From positions 1,860,001 through 1,924,000 of the forward strand of contig NZ_BSUM01000001.1 in assembly GCF_030161595.1 (NCBI RefSeq): a DNA stretch of 64,000 nt, read 5' to 3'. A model generated the notes under the pieces. That model was not told where the DNA came from. It saw only the letters and a list, made by a program, of their open reading frames with translations, and did not search any database. Within the stretch, counting starts at the first letter, position 1; every line of letters starts with the position of its first letter. The stretch comes from Litorihabitans aurantiacus (GTDB lineage: Bacteria; Actinomycetota; Actinomycetes; Actinomycetales; Beutenbergiaceae). Below are positions 27,860-38,587 of the stretch, in pieces. The position numbers and the translations under genes are program-made.

Positions 27860-30249
27860 GTGCCGGCCCTGCGATCACGGACGGTGCGGCGACGTCGGGC
27901 CCGCGCCGCACCCTGGAGCGCACCGACCAGCTTGCCGACGTCCTTCACCGCGAGCGCGAGCGGGATGGCCGCCAGCACCGCCGGACGCTCCCGCGAGCGC
28001 AGCGCGCGCGCCACGGGCAGGCTGAGGTAGGCCGCCGCACCGAGCAGCGCGAGCGGCCGGCCGCCCCGCGAGGCGAGCAGCAGCGGCGCGACGGCGTAGG
28101 CGGAGGCGCGCAGCCCGTCGCGCGCGAGGAGCCGCAGGTCGCCGCCGTCCGTGGAGGCGCGCCCGTAGGCGCGGTACATCCGCCAGGTGGCGGCGACGCC
28201 GTCGCGCTGGCCCCAGTCCACCGCGGCGTCGCGGCACGCCACGACCCGGCCTCGCGCGGCGACCGCGAGACCGAACGAGACGTCCTCCCCCGTCGGCAGG
28301 TGCTCCGGGAAGCCGCCGACCTCGCGCCACGCCGATCGGGTGAAGGCCACGCAGCGCCCGATGGCGAACCGCGGGTCGTACCCGGTGCCGAACACGCGCG
28401 TGTAGAGGCGGACGGCGAGACTCGGCCGGCGCACCTGGTCGGGCTGCGGGTAGCAGGCCAGCGCCTGCGCACGCTCGATCGGGTTCCGCGCCGTCGCGCG
28501 GTAGAGGCCCGAGGCGAGCGCCGGCGGGTCGGCGACGGCGAACGCGCGGCGGAACGCCTCCACGAACCCGGGGTCCGGGGCGCAGCCGGCGTCCGTGCAC
28601 ACGATCACCTCGTGGGCGGCGAGGTCGATCCCGACGTTCCGGCCCTCCGAGATACCAGCGCCGTCCTGCACGACCACGCGCAGCCGGGGGTCGCTCGGGA
28701 GCGCCTCGATGCTGCCGTCGCGCGAGCCGCCGTCCACCAGGACGAGCTCGTCGTCGGCACGCAGCTGCGCCAGGACCGCCCGGACCAGGACGGCGGCCGC
28801 CTCACCCTCGTCCAGCGTGGTGACCACCACGCTGACCGGCGGGCCGGCCACCGCCACCGGGTCGGTGGTGGTCCCCGCGCGCGCGACCATCTCGGCGATC
28901 TGCGCCTCCTGCGCCTCGGGTCCGGCCACGGGCGCTCCGGGGGCCATCGGGAGGCGGCCGTGCCCGAGCCAGTGCACCGGCACCCCGAGGGTGGACAGCA
29001 CGACGGCGCGCGCCCGGTCCAGGGAGCGGCGACCGTCCACGCACGCCACGTCGGCGTCGCGGTAGGCACCGCCCAGGAGCTGCGCGAGCACCGAGGCGAC
29101 CGGCACGGACGCGAGGCGCGCCTCGTCCGTGCGCCGGACGTGCCCGGCACGCTCCTCGACGACCGCGCGCAGCACCTCGTCCCAGCGCTCGAGGGTGGTG
29201 CGGACGTCGGCCACCCGCTCGACCCGGGCCCGACCCGCCCGCCCGAGCGCTGCGGCAGCGACCCGGTCCCGCAGGAGCGGCGTCAGCGCCTCGGCGAGCG
29301 CCGCGACGTCGTCCGACGGGACGACGACACCGCCGTCGCCGAGGAGCTCGGCCACGCCGTCGACGTCGAACGCGACGACCGGCCGGGCGCAGGCCATCGC
29401 CTCCGCGACCACGAGCGACATCCCCTCCCACCGCGAGGGCAGGACGACGACGTCGGCGTCCGTGTAGGTCGCAGCCGTCACGTCCTGCGCGCCGAGCAGC
29501 GAGACGCGGGCGTCGCCGTCGTGCCGCGAGCGCGCGATGCGTTCCACCGAGTCCGCCAGCGCCGCGGCGTCCGGACCGTCGCCGACGAGGACGAGCGAGG
29601 CGTGGGGGACGGCGTCGAGCACGCGTGGCCAGGCCCGCAGCAGGAGGTCCTGACCCTTCTGGCGCGTCAGCCTCCCCACGCAGACGACGGCCGGGTCCTC
29701 GGACCCCTCGCGCGGGGCCGGCGCGAAGGCCGTCAGGTCCACCCCGTTGCCGACGACGTCGGCACGCGTCCCCACCCCGGCGCGCCGACCCCGGTCCAGC
29801 TCGTCGAGACTCACGCAGACCAGACGGTCGGTCCGGCGGCCGGCCAGAGTCTCCCAGGTGCGTGCAGCTCGAGCGGTGAGGCCGCAGACCGCCTCGAAGG
29901 ACCAGGCGTGGGGCACGTGCACGACGGGCGGTCCGAGCCGTCGCAGGCGCCCGACCAGTCCCGCCTTCGCGGAGTGCAGGACCACGACGTCGGGTCGCGA
30001 GTCCGCGACGATCCGACGCAGGGCCAGCCACTCCCTCGCCACGCCGGGTCCGGGTTCGCGCCCGGCGGTCCAGGCGCGGACGCGGGCCCCCGCGCCGGCG
30101 GCGGCCTCCGCGAGGGGCGACGGCGCCGGGCACGCGACGTCGACGACGTGACCGCGCGCCACCTGCGCGCGGACGAGGTCGGCGACCACACCGGCGACGC
30201 CGGCGGTGACGGGCTGGCTGACGTGGAGGATCCGCATCGCGCCGCTCAC
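27856..30249 (-). CDS. Bifunctional glycosyltransferase: GT4 domain fused to GT2 domain
   Basis: The 797-residue protein contains two transferases. Residues 1 to about 365 are GT4 ('MRILHVSQPVTAGVAGVVADLVRAQ', 'VVCVGRLTRQKGQDLLLRAW', 'WEGMSLVVAEAMACARPVVAFDVDGVAELL'). Residues about 475 to 720 are GT2 with a GT-A fold ('PVSVVVTTLDEGEAAAVLVRAV', 'DELVLVDGGSRDGS', DxD-like 'VIVCTDAGCAPDPGF', 'VGGFPEHLPTGEDVSFG'), followed by a hydrophobic C-terminus. The linker (about 370-470) has no recognised domain. It would add two successive sugars. The GTG start overlaps the priming transferase stop; an ATG four codons later is an alternative. Confidence 0.9.
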   Translation of the reverse strand: MSGAMRILHVSQPVTAGVAGVVADLVRAQVARGHVVDVACPAPSPLAEAAAGAGARVRAWTAGREPGPGVAREWLALRRIVADSRPDVVVLHSAKAGLVGRLRRLGPPVVHVPHAWSFEAVCGLTARAARTWETLAGRRTDRLVCVSLDELDRGRRAGVGTRADVVGNGVDLTAFAPAPREGSEDPAVVCVGRLTRQKGQDLLLRAWPRVLDAVPHASLVLVGDGPDAAALADSVERIARSRHDGDARVSLLGAQDVTAATYTDADVVVLPSRWEGMSLVVAEAMACARPVVAFDVDGVAELLGDGGVVVPSDDVAALAEALTPLLRDRVAAAALGRAGRARVERVADVRTTLERWDEVLRAVVEERAGHVRRTDEARLASVPVASVLAQLLGGAYRDADVACVDGRRSLDRARAVVLSTLGVPVHWLGHGRLPMAPGAPVAGPEAQEAQIAEMVARAGTTTDPVAVAGPPVSVVVTTLDEGEAAAVLVRAVLAQLRADDELVLVDGGSRDGSIEALPSDPRLRVVVQDGAGISEGRNVGIDLAAHEVIVCTDAGCAPDPGFVEAFRRAFAVADPPALASGLYRATARNPIERAQALACYPQPDQVRRPSLAVRLYTRVFGTGYDPRFAIGRCVAFTRSAWREVGGFPEHLPTGEDVSFGLAVAARGRVVACRDAAVDWGQRDGVAATWRMYRAYGRASTDGGDLRLLARDGLRASAYAVAPLLLASRGGRPLALLGAAAYLSLPVARALRSRERPAVLAAIPLALAVKDVGKLVGALQGAARARRRRTVRDRRAGT

Positions 30250-31805
30250 CGCCCCCGGGCCAGGACGACCTCGCGCACGGTGCGCACGGCGATCGCGAGG
30301 TCGGAGTACTGCGACCAGTTCTCGATGTAGTAGTTGTCCGTGCGCGCACGGTCACCGATCGACGTGTCCCCCCGCAACCCGCTGATCTGCGACAGACCCG
30401 TGAGCCCGGGTCGGACGCGGTGCCGGCGGGAGTAGGCGATGTGCTCGGCGCTGAAGACGTCGACGAACGAGGGGCGCTCCGGTCGCGGTCCCACCAGCGA
30501 CATGTCCCCGCGCACGACGTTCCACAGCTGCGGGAGCTCGTCGATCGACGTCGCGCGGATGAATCTGCCGATCCGCGTGATGCGTGACGCGTTCATCCGG
30601 GTGCCCCACGCCGGTCCCTCGGGGGTCGCGGTGACGTGCGACATCGAGCGCAGCTTGAGGCACTCGAACGTGGCACCGTCGCGGCCCACGCGCGTCTGGC
30701 GGTAGATCACGGGTCCGCCGTCGGCACGGATGATCACGGCGCACACGGCCAGCAGTGGCGAGACGAGCACGAGCGCGAGCGCCGCGGCGACGACGTCGGC
30801 CACGCGCTTGGTGGCCGCGCCGAAACCCGACAGCCGCGGCGCCGTGATGCGCGCGACCGGGATCGGGCCGATGCGGTCCGACAGTCCGGTCCTGGTGCGC
30901 AGCAGATTCATCCGCGGGACGATCAGCTTGTCGACCTCGGCGATGCGAGGGTCGTCGAGCACCCGGACCACCTCGGACTCGTCGAGGTCGCCGTCGGCGA
31001 GCAGGAGGACGTCGGCCCCGGTCGCCTGGACCGCCCGCTCCAGGTCGGCGACGTCGCCGAGCCGCGGGACGCCGGGCAGCCAGGTGCCCGGCGCGTCGAC
31101 GAAGCCGGACACGACGAGCCCGGAGCTGCGGTCGGAGGCGATGAGACGGGCCAGCACGCCGGCGATCTCACCCGCGCCCACGAGGACCGTGCGGTGCTGG
31201 ACCCACCCGCGCCGCCGGCCGATGTTGATCGTCGTCATGGTCGCGAGCCGCCCCAGGAGGAGGAGGCCCCCGGCCACGAGCACGGTGCGGAAGAAACGGA
31301 GCAGGTCCTCGCCGCCCTGGGTCAGCGCGATCGGCAGCGCCACGATCGCGGCCGCCGTCAGGACGTTGCGGACCAGCCACGGCGCGTCGTCGAGGAACGA
31401 GGCGTGCAGACGCGCGCGGTAGCGACCACCGTCCGTGAGCAGGAGGAGGCAGACGGCCGTGAAGGTGACCGCCACCCAGACCGGCTCGGGGAGCCAGAGC
31501 ATCGGCACGAGCATCGCGGCGGCGTCGACGGGGAGCACCAGCATCCATCCCCGGGCACCGCGCAACCAGGCGGGCCGGCGCGAGGTGCGGGCCACGGCGC
31601 TCCGTCGGTCCGCGCCCGGGCGGCGCGAACGGCTGTCCGCCACGACCGCGGACGTCGCGGTGGGCTCGGCGACCGGCGGAGGTGTGCCCGTCGGCCCGCT
31701 CCGTGTCCGCGGCGGAGCGGCCCGCCACGCGGTCCCGGACGGCCGTGCCGCGGCGTGCTTGCCCCGCAGCGCGCCCGCGTGCGCGCGCGTCAGTTCGTTC
31801 GTCAT
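30246..31805 (-). CDS. Polyprenyl-phosphate sugar phosphotransferase (WbaP/CpsE type, priming enzyme)
   Basis: Starts repeat-unit synthesis by moving a sugar-1-phosphate onto undecaprenyl phosphate. The 519-residue protein has a long basic/Pro-rich cytoplasmic N-terminus, about four membrane helices, a Rossmann-like domain ('HRTVLVGAGEIAGVLARLI'), another membrane segment, and the catalytic bacterial sugar transferase domain: 'KRVADVVAAALALVLVSPLL', 'GPVIYRQTRVGRDGATFECLKLRSM', 'RFIRATSIDELPQLWNVVRGDMSLVGPRPERP', 'VRPGLTGLSQISG'. First gene of the minus-strand polysaccharide operon. The ~250 bp upstream must contain the operon promoter. Confidence 0.95.
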   Translation of the reverse strand: MTNELTRAHAGALRGKHAAARPSGTAWRAAPPRTRSGPTGTPPPVAEPTATSAVVADSRSRRPGADRRSAVARTSRRPAWLRGARGWMLVLPVDAAAMLVPMLWLPEPVWVAVTFTAVCLLLLTDGGRYRARLHASFLDDAPWLVRNVLTAAAIVALPIALTQGGEDLLRFFRTVLVAGGLLLLGRLATMTTINIGRRRGWVQHRTVLVGAGEIAGVLARLIASDRSSGLVVSGFVDAPGTWLPGVPRLGDVADLERAVQATGADVLLLADGDLDESEVVRVLDDPRIAEVDKLIVPRMNLLRTRTGLSDRIGPIPVARITAPRLSGFGAATKRVADVVAAALALVLVSPLLAVCAVIIRADGGPVIYRQTRVGRDGATFECLKLRSMSHVTATPEGPAWGTRMNASRITRIGRFIRATSIDELPQLWNVVRGDMSLVGPRPERPSFVDVFSAEHIAYSRRHRVRPGLTGLSQISGLRGDTSIGDRARTDNYYIENWSQYSDLAIAVRTVREVVLARGR

Positions 31806-32053
31806 GCGTTCGCCCCCTCGGGCGACACCCGCACCGCACGGGGCGTCGCCACGTCGAACCCGCCGCGGCCCCCTGCCGGTGGCGATTCCGGTTCGACTCG
31901 TTCACGGTAACCGACCGGTACGACACGCGGCGGGTGGGATGAACCACGTCACGAACGGCTCAAGATCGCGTTCGAGGAACGCGAGCGCGACCTCATTTCG
32001 CCGCGTTTGACGAAACGGTCCGAAGGTAAAACGAGGTGACGACCGGGGTGCGG
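31806..32053. other. Intergenic region between folC and the polysaccharide operon
   Basis: The 248 bp between the folC stop and the sugar-transferase start hold no open frame of interest. It is slightly richer in A/T than its surroundings (for example 31990-32040) and is the likely promoter region of the polysaccharide operon on the minus strand. It is also the junction where folC is separated from its usual downstream neighbour DUF4233. No inverted or direct repeats marking an insertion were found by eye. Confidence 0.5.
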
Positions 32054-33486
32054 TCAGCCGCGCTGCAGCAGCGTGCGCACCTCCGCCGCCAGCACCACGG
32101 ACCCGAGTGCCACGACGCCGGAGCCGACGCCCACGCCGTCGGCGTCGTCCTCGGCGAGGTCGACGGCGAGCGCGAGGGCATCGTCGAGCCGCTCCGCGAC
32201 GTGGACGCGGTCCTCGCCGAAGACGTCGCGCGCGAGGTCCGCGAGGTCGTCCAGCTCCATCGAGCGCATCGAGGAGGACTGCGTCACCACGATCTCGGCC
32301 AGCGCCCCCTCGAGCTCGACCAGGATGCCCTCGACGTCCTTGTCCCCCATCACACCGAAGACGCCGACGAGCCGGTCGAACGCGAACGCCTCCGCGATCG
32401 CCGCCGTGCTGGCCCGCGCGCCGGCGGGGTTGTGGGCGGCGTCGACCAGGATGGTGGGCGAGCTGCGCACCAGCTCGAGCCGCCCCGGCGAGGTGACACC
32501 GGCGAACGCGGCCTCCACGACGTCGCCGGGCAGCGCCACTCCCCCAGGAACGCCTCGACCGCGGCGACCGCGAGCAGGGCGTTGTGGGCCTGGTGCGCGC
32601 CGTGCAGCGGGACGAAGACGTCCTCGTAGACGGCGCCGACGCCCCGCAGCGTGACGACCTGGCCCCCCACGGCGAGCGTGCGCGCGAGCACCGCGAGCCC
32701 CGGTGCGGCCACCTCGACCTCGCCGTCCTCGGTCGTCGGCACCTCGGTCACGAGGCGTGCACCGACCCGCTCAGCGCGCGCGGCGACGACGGCGGCCACC
32801 TCCTCGTCCTGCGCGGCCGAGACCACCGTGGCGCCGGCCTTGACGATGCCGGACTTCACCGTCGCGATCTCGCCCAGCGTGTGGCCGAGCCAGCGCTCGT
32901 GGTCCAGGGCGACCGGCGAGATCACGGCGACCTCGGCGTCCACGACGTTCGTCGAGTCCCACTCCCCGCCCATGCCGACCTCGATGACGGCGACGTCGAC
33001 CGGGGCGTCCGCGAACGCCGAGAACGCCATCGCGGTGAGCACCTCGAAGAACGACAGCTCGGCCTTCGCGCCGTACTTCCCGGACGCGGTGAGCTCGCCG
33101 TCGACGATCGCGACCTGCGCCGCGACGTCCTCCCACGTGCGCACCCACGCCTCGCGCGTGATCGGCTCGCCGTCGATCGCGATGCGCTCCCGGATCGTGC
33201 TCAAATGCGGCGAGGTGAACCGGCCCACGCGGAGCCCGAGCTCGCGCAGGAGCGCGTCGATCATGCGCGCCGTCGACGTCTTGCCGTTCGTCCCCGTGAG
33301 GTGGATCGCCCGGAAGGAGCTCTGCGGCGACCCTAGGACGTCGATCACGCGCTGCACGCGCTCGATCGTCGGGTCGAAGTCGTGCTCGGGCGTGCGGCGC
33401 AGGATCTCCGCGGTGATCTCGCGCACGCGCGTCTCGAGCGCGACGTCGTCCTCGCGGCGGCGGCTCGCCGCCCCCTCGCGGCTCAC
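32054..33486 (-). CDS. folC: Folylpolyglutamate/dihydrofolate synthase FolC, split by an apparent frameshift
   Basis: ATP-dependent ligase adding glutamate to folates. The N-terminal frame has '[21 protein letters not shown]' (P-loop), '[14 protein letters not shown]', '[15 protein letters not shown]' and '[32 protein letters not shown]'. After 'AVEAFLG' the frame changes, and the C-terminal Mur-ligase-like domain continues as '[23 protein letters not shown]', '[13 protein letters not shown]', '[16 protein letters not shown]'. One missing base at the five-C run 32541-32545 accounts for the break. The GTG start overlaps the ileS stop (GTGA). It is needed for folate retention, so sequencing error is likely. 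Confidence 0.92.
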
Positions 33487-36400
33487 GCGTCGACCTCGAC
33501 CTTCGTCAGCGTGACGGCGGCCGGGGCGTCCTTCGGGATCGCGCCGTCCTCGACGACCTCGACGTCCAGCCGGGTGGCGAGCGTCTCGCGCGCGATCGTC
33601 TCGTGGTGGACATCGGCGGCCCCGGCGTGGTCCTCGCTCACGCCCAGGCGCAGCGCGATGCGATCGGCGACGTGCAGGTCCGCAGCCTTGCGCGCGTCCT
33701 GGACGGCCCGGATGACGTCGCGCGCCCACCCCTCGGCGCGGAGCTCGTCGTCCAGCGCCAGGTCGACCACGACGAACCCGCCGCCGGGCAGGACGGCGAC
33801 GGCGAGCTCGCCGTCGCCCGTGCCCGCGGCGACGGTCGAGAGCTCGTACTCTCCCTCGACCAGCGCGACACCGCCGGCGTAGACCTCACCCTCGACCTCG
33901 TGCCAGTCGCCCTCGCGGGCCGCCCGGATCACCTGCTGCACCCCCTTGCCCAGGCGCGGGCCGGCCGCGCGGGCGTTGACGGTCAGCTTCGTGCTGACGC
34001 CGTAACGCGCCGCCGCGTCGGAGGCCAGGTCCTCGATGCGCACCTCCTTGACGTTCAGCTCGGAGGCGATCAGACCGGCGAACGCCTCGAGCGCAGCCGG
34101 ATCGGCCGTCACGACGGCGAGCTGCCGCAGCGGCTGCCGCACCCGCACCCGGTAGGCCTTGCGCAGCGCGTGCGCCGTCGAGACGGCGGCGCGCACGGCG
34201 TCCATCGCCAAGACCAGGGCGGTGTCGGGCGCGAGGGAGGGCTCGACGTCGTACGTGGTGATCGTGAGGGTCGAGGAGAACGCCGCGTTTGGATCGATCG
34301 CGCCGGTCGTCTCGCGGTGGACCGCGCGCACCGGCCAGTCGGTCAGGTGCACCGAGTCGCCGCCGGTCAGCCCGCGCCAGATCTCCTCGGTCAGCAGCGG
34401 TGCGAACGGCGCCATGATGCGGGTGAGCGCCTCGAGCGCCGTCCACAGCGTGTCGTAGGCGTCGGTGTCCTCGTCCCAGAACCGCTGGCGCTGCGTGCGC
34501 ACGTACCAGTTGGTGAGCAGGTCGATGTGGTCGCGGATGTGGGCGCAGGCGCCCGCGATGTCGTAGGCGTCCGCCGCGCTCGTGACGGCCACCGCGAGGT
34601 CGTGCGTCCGCGCCAGGAGGTAGCGGTCCATCGCGGGCAGCCCGATGACCCGGTCGGGCTCGACGCGCTGCGCGAGGTAGCCCGCGCCGTCGTTCACCGT
34701 GCCCGCGTACAGGCCGAAGAAGTACCAGGCGTTCCACAGCGGGAGGAGCACGCCGCGCACCTCGGCGCGGATCCCCTCCTCGGTGACCACCAGGTTGCCG
34801 CCACGCAGGATCGGCGAGGCCATGAGGAACCAGCGCATGGCGTCGGAGCCGTCGCGGTCGAGGACCTCGGTGACGTCGGGGTAGTTGCGCAGGCTCTTGC
34901 TCATCTTGCGACCGTCGGAGCCGAGCACGATGCCGTGGCTGACGGCGGTGCGGAACGCGGGGCGGTCGAACAACGCCGTCGAGAGCACGTGCAGCAGGTA
35001 GAACCAGCCGCGTGTCTGGCCGATGTACTCCACGATGAAGTCGCCCGGGAAGTGGTGCTCGAACCAGTCCGTGTTCTGATGCGGGTAGTGCACCTGCGCG
35101 AACGGCATCGAGCCGGAGTCGAACCACACGTCGAGCACGTCGGGGATGCGGCGCATGGTCGAGCGACCCGTGGGATCGTCCGGGTTCGGCCGCGTCAGGC
35201 GGTCGATCCACGGCCGGTGCAGGTCGGGCTCGCCCTCGGCGTTGCGCGGGACGTCGCCGAAGTCGCGCGCCAGCTCCTCGAAGGAGCCGTAGACGTCGGT
35301 GCGCGGGTAGTTCTCGTCGTCGGAGACCCACACGGGGATCGGCGTGCCCCAGTACCGGTTGCGGCTGATCGACCAGTCGCGCGCACCGGCGAGCCACTTG
35401 CCGAACTGACCGTCCCTGATGTGCTCCGGAGTCCAGGCGATCTCCTGGTTCAGCTCGACCATGCGCTCGCGGATCTGCGTGACGCGCACGAACCAGCTCG
35501 AGACGGCCTTGTAGATCAAGGGGTTCCGGCAGCGCCAGCAGTGCGGGTAGGAGTGGTCGTAGGTCTCGTGGCGCACGACGACGGCGCGGCGGTCCGCCGG
35601 GACGCCAGCGAGCGGTCCGGTCGCGCTCTTCAGGTCCGCGATGATCGCGGCGTTCGCCTCGAACACCTGCACGCCCGCGTAGTCGGCGACCTGCGCGGTG
35701 AACCGGCCGCCGTCGTCGACCGTGACGACCGGGGTGATCCCGACGGCGTCGCACGCCACCATGTCGTCCTCACCGAACGCGGGGGCCATGTGGACCAGGC
35801 CGGTGCCGTCCTCGGTGGTGACGAAGTCGCCCGCGATGACCTGGAACGCGGCGGGGTTGTCCGCCGGGGCGCCGCCGGTCGCGGCGTCGGCGAAGTACGG
35901 GAACGGCGGGGCGTAGCGGGCGCCGACGAGGTCGCTGCCGCGCACCGTCTCCACGACGGTCGGCTCCTGCCCGAGCTCGCGCGCGTAGGCCCCGAGCCGC
36001 GCGGCGGCGAGGATCACGCGGGCGCCGGGCTGCGCCGTCGCGAACGGGGACCCGTCGGCCGCCTCGACGACGACGTAGTCCACGTCCGGGTTGACGGCGA
36101 TCGCCTGGTGGGACGGGAGCGTCCACGGCGTCGTGGTCCAGACGAGCAGGTACTCACCCGTCCCGAGGCGCAGGCCGACGGTGAGGGCCGGGTCCTGGCG
36201 CATCTGGTAGACGTCGTCGTCCATGCGCAGCTCGTGGTTGGACAGCGGCGTCTGGTCGTGCCAGCAGTAGGGCAGCACGCGGAAGCCCTCGTAGGCGAGC
36301 TCCTTGGTGTGGAGCTGCTTGAAGGCCCAGATGACCGACTCCATGTAGGTGGGGTCGAGCGTCTTGTAGTCGTGGTCGAAGTCGACCCAGCGCGCCTGTC

Positions 36401-36854
36401 GCGTGACGTAGGTCTGCCACTCGTCGGTGTAACGCAGCACGGAGGAGCGGCACGCGGCGTTGAACGCCTCGATGCCCATCTCCTCGATCTGGCTCTTGTC
36501 CGTGATCCCGAGGATGCGCTCGGCCTCGAGCTCGGCCGGCAGACCGTGCGTGTCCCAGCCGAAGCGGCGCTCGACGCGGCGGCCACGCATCGTCTGGTAG
36601 CGCGGGACGACGTCCTTGACGTAGCCCGTGAGCAGGTGGCCGTAGTGCGGCAGGCCGTTGGCGAACGGGGGGCCGTCGTAGAAGACGAACTCGTTCTCGC
36701 CGTCCTCACCCGCGGGGCGCGCCTCGACGCTGCGGCGGAACGTGTCGCCCGCCTGCCAGGACGCGAGCACCTCGGCCTCGATCGACGGGATGGAGGGTGA
36801 GGCCACCGGTCCGGTCTCGTCGGCGCGGTGGCGGGGGTAGTGCGCGTGGCTCAC
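33483..36854 (-). CDS. ileS: Isoleucyl-tRNA synthetase (eukaryote-like type)
   Basis: The 1123-residue class I synthetase has the HIGH-box variant 'LPHYGHLL' and the KMSKS loop '[11 protein letters not shown]'. The CP1 editing domain includes '[23 protein letters not shown]' and '[15 protein letters not shown]', and the anticodon-binding domain follows. The overall pattern ('[22 protein letters not shown]') is that of the eukaryote-like IleRS found in mycobacteria and relatives, a type often insensitive to mupirocin. The GTG at 36854 fits the start of homology; the longer frame to 37016 would run into the T-box leader. Expression is predicted to be controlled by that leader. Confidence 0.96.
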   Translation of the reverse strand: MSHAHYPRHRADETGPVASPSIPSIEAEVLASWQAGDTFRRSVEARPAGEDGENEFVFYDGPPFANGLPHYGHLLTGYVKDVVPRYQTMRGRRVERRFGWDTHGLPAELEAERILGITDKSQIEEMGIEAFNAACRSSVLRYTDEWQTYVTRQARWVDFDHDYKTLDPTYMESVIWAFKQLHTKELAYEGFRVLPYCWHDQTPLSNHELRMDDDVYQMRQDPALTVGLRLGTGEYLLVWTTTPWTLPSHQAIAVNPDVDYVVVEAADGSPFATAQPGARVILAAARLGAYARELGQEPTVVETVRGSDLVGARYAPPFPYFADAATGGAPADNPAAFQVIAGDFVTTEDGTGLVHMAPAFGEDDMVACDAVGITPVVTVDDGGRFTAQVADYAGVQVFEANAAIIADLKSATGPLAGVPADRRAVVVRHETYDHSYPHCWRCRNPLIYKAVSSWFVRVTQIRERMVELNQEIAWTPEHIRDGQFGKWLAGARDWSISRNRYWGTPIPVWVSDDENYPRTDVYGSFEELARDFGDVPRNAEGEPDLHRPWIDRLTRPNPDDPTGRSTMRRIPDVLDVWFDSGSMPFAQVHYPHQNTDWFEHHFPGDFIVEYIGQTRGWFYLLHVLSTALFDRPAFRTAVSHGIVLGSDGRKMSKSLRNYPDVTEVLDRDGSDAMRWFLMASPILRGGNLVVTEEGIRAEVRGVLLPLWNAWYFFGLYAGTVNDGAGYLAQRVEPDRVIGLPAMDRYLLARTHDLAVAVTSAADAYDIAGACAHIRDHIDLLTNWYVRTQRQRFWDEDTDAYDTLWTALEALTRIMAPFAPLLTEEIWRGLTGGDSVHLTDWPVRAVHRETTGAIDPNAAFSSTLTITTYDVEPSLAPDTALVLAMDAVRAAVSTAHALRKAYRVRVRQPLRQLAVVTADPAALEAFAGLIASELNVKEVRIEDLASDAAARYGVSTKLTVNARAAGPRLGKGVQQVIRAAREGDWHEVEGEVYAGGVALVEGEYELSTVAAGTGDGELAVAVLPGGGFVVVDLALDDELRAEGWARDVIRAVQDARKAADLHVADRIALRLGVSEDHAGAADVHHETIARETLATRLDVEVVEDGAIPKDAPAAVTLTKVEVDA

Positions 36855-36959
36855 GGGGGTGCTCCGGGTCTCGGGCGCGACCAGCGGCGGTGGTGCGTGC
36901 CGCTCGTCGCTCGGGTGGTCGTCGGTGGTGCTGGTCGTCAGTCGTGCTGGTCGTCCGTC

Positions 36960-37182
36960 GTGCTGCGCTGCACGAGGACGACGTGCCCGGCCGGGGCCGA
37001 GCTGCCGCGGTACCACCCCGCTTGCCCGTGGCCGGGGCTGCGTGCAGCTCCGGCCAGGACCACTCGTTGACGGCTGTGACGGGCCTTCCCGTCCGGTTCT
37101 ACTGGGGGCTCGGGTCTCCGCGCTGGAGATCGGGCCCTGTTCTTCCGGAGGCTCGCCGGTGATGGCCGGGTCGATGCCTGTA
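36960..37182 (-). promoter_or_regulatory. Isoleucine T-box leader of ileS (actinobacterial translational type)
   Basis: The coding-strand leader holds the T-box core GGGGTGGTACCGCGG (37019-37005), where uncharged tRNA pairs with the TGGTACC bulge. Further upstream are the stem I/II elements typical of actinobacterial ileS T-boxes: 'GGCATCGACCCGG' with an ATC (Ile) triplet as specifier, 'CCGGCGAGCCTCCGGAAGAAC', and 'AGTAGAACCGGACGGG'. In actinobacteria these elements regulate translation, with uncharged tRNA-Ile freeing the ribosome-binding site. It ends about 110 nt before the ileS GTG. The exact transcript start and helix borders are estimates. Confidence 0.9.
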
Positions 37183-37187
37183 CCGCC

Positions 37188-37193
37188 ATCGTA
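37188..37193 (-). promoter_or_regulatory. Candidate -10 box of the ileS T-box transcript
   Basis: TACGAT on the coding strand lies just upstream of the first conserved T-box leader element, placing a transcript start near 37180, as expected if the whole riboswitch is transcribed. The -35 region is poor (GACACC about 21 bp upstream). Confidence 0.45.
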
Positions 37194-37279
37194 GCGCGCG
37201 GTGGGCTGCCGGCCGGTGTCCGCGCGATGGCGAGGTGGTGAGCGTGGTCGTGTCGGTGGCCGACGGTACCGTCCCCGCC

Positions 37280-38587
37280 ATGGAGGAGATCTCGGCCGCT
37301 CTCGCGCGGCGCATCGCCCTCGCGGCCCAGGGGTTCGGTCGCTCTCGGCGCTCTGGTAGGGACGCGCTCACGGGCGGGAGCGCGCGGCCCGCCGTCGGCA
37401 CGCGGCAGCTGCGCGCCGCCGTCGAGCGGCTCGGGGTGCTGCAGCTGGACTCGGTGAACGTGTTCGAGCGGAGCCACTACCTCCCGCTCTTCGCGCGGCT
37501 CGGCGCCTACGACAAGGCCCTGCTGGACCGGTTGACGTTCACGGCGCGGTCGCCGTTCATCGAGTACTGGGCGCACCAGGCCTCACTGGTGCCGGTGACG
37601 GACTGGCCGCTGTGGCGGTGGCGGCAGCAGGAGTACCGGGAGAACGCCCGGCGCCCCGACTCCTGGTCGGCGAACCACCCCGGGATGCTCGACTTCCTCC
37701 GGGCGGAGCTGTCGGAGAAGGGCCCGCTGACCGCCGGCGCGGTCGAGCATGAGGCCGCTGGGCGCACGGGCAGCTGGTGGGGATGGTCCGACGTCAAGCG
37801 CGGGCTGGAGATCCTCCTGCTGCGGGGTGAGGTGGTCGCGGCCGGACGCACGAACTTCCAGCGCACCTACGACCTCGCCGAACGACGGCTCCCCGCCGAC
37901 CTCCTGGCACGTGACGTGCCGCACACGGACGCCATCCGCGAGCTGGTCCTGATCTCGGTGCGGGCCCTCGGCGTCGGGACGGTGCGGGACGTCGCGGACT
38001 ACTTCCGGCTGCTGCAGGCCGACACCAAGCGGGCGCTGGAGGACCTCGTCGAGGCGGGCGTGGTGGCTCCGGTGCGGGTGCGCGGCTGGGACCGTGCGGC
38101 GTTCCTCGACGTCGGTGCCCGTCGGCCGCGCCGCGTCGAGGGTGTGGCGCTCCTGTCTCCGTTCGACCCGGTGGTGTGGGAGCGCGAGCGTGCGCTGCGG
38201 ATGTTCGGCTTCCACTACCGCATCGAGATCTACACGCCCGCGCCGAAGCGGGTCTACGGCTACTACACGCTGCCGCTGCTGCAGGACGAGGCGCTCGTGG
38301 GGCGGGTCGATCTCAAGACCGACCGGCAGGCCGGCGTGCTGCGCGTCCAGTCGGCGTGGCGGGAGCCGGTGGTCGGGGCGCCCCTCGGGTGGGGCGGTCG
38401 GGGCGACGGCGGTGCGTCCGGCGTCGCCGGCTCAGGGGAGACGCACGCCGTCGATCTCGACCGTCTCGCCGGGCACCTGCGCGACATCGCTGCGTGGCAG
38501 GGCATGGGCGACGTCGTGGTCGCCGGACACGGTGACCTCAGTGCCGAGCTCGCCGGTGCGCTCGGCGTGCGTCCGGGTTCGGACTGA
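37280..38587 (+). CDS. Winged-helix DNA-binding protein of the YcaQ/AlkX (HTH_42) family
   Basis: The 435-residue protein matches the HTH_42 family, whose members E. coli YcaQ and Streptomyces AlkZ are DNA glycosylases unhooking interstrand cross-links. '[31 protein letters not shown]' contains the Q-x-D/Q catalytic-loop region, and '[13 protein letters not shown]' and '[39 protein letters not shown]' are later conserved blocks. YcaQ-like members act on cross-links while AlkZ members are often tied to self-resistance; which applies here is unclear. The ATG at 37280 is preferred to the GTG at 37235 because homology starts there. Divergent from ileS. Confidence 0.85.
   Translation: MEEISAALARRIALAAQGFGRSRRSGRDALTGGSARPAVGTRQLRAAVERLGVLQLDSVNVFERSHYLPLFARLGAYDKALLDRLTFTARSPFIEYWAHQASLVPVTDWPLWRWRQQEYRENARRPDSWSANHPGMLDFLRAELSEKGPLTAGAVEHEAAGRTGSWWGWSDVKRGLEILLLRGEVVAAGRTNFQRTYDLAERRLPADLLARDVPHTDAIRELVLISVRALGVGTVRDVADYFRLLQADTKRALEDLVEAGVVAPVRVRGWDRAAFLDVGARRPRRVEGVALLSPFDPVVWERERALRMFGFHYRIEIYTPAPKRVYGYYTLPLLQDEALVGRVDLKTDRQAGVLRVQSAWREPVVGAPLGWGGRGDGGASGVAGSGETHAVDLDRLAGHLRDIAAWQGMGDVVVAGHGDLSAELAGALGVRPGSD

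Noticed and set aside
17314..32053. Calling the polysaccharide block a mobile genomic island
   Set aside because: No integrase, tRNA target, flanking repeats or composition shift is visible. It is reported only as a synteny interruption.
33603..36800. 1065-codon plus-strand frame opposite ileS
   Set aside because: Pure shadow of ileS; no domain and no ribosome-binding site.
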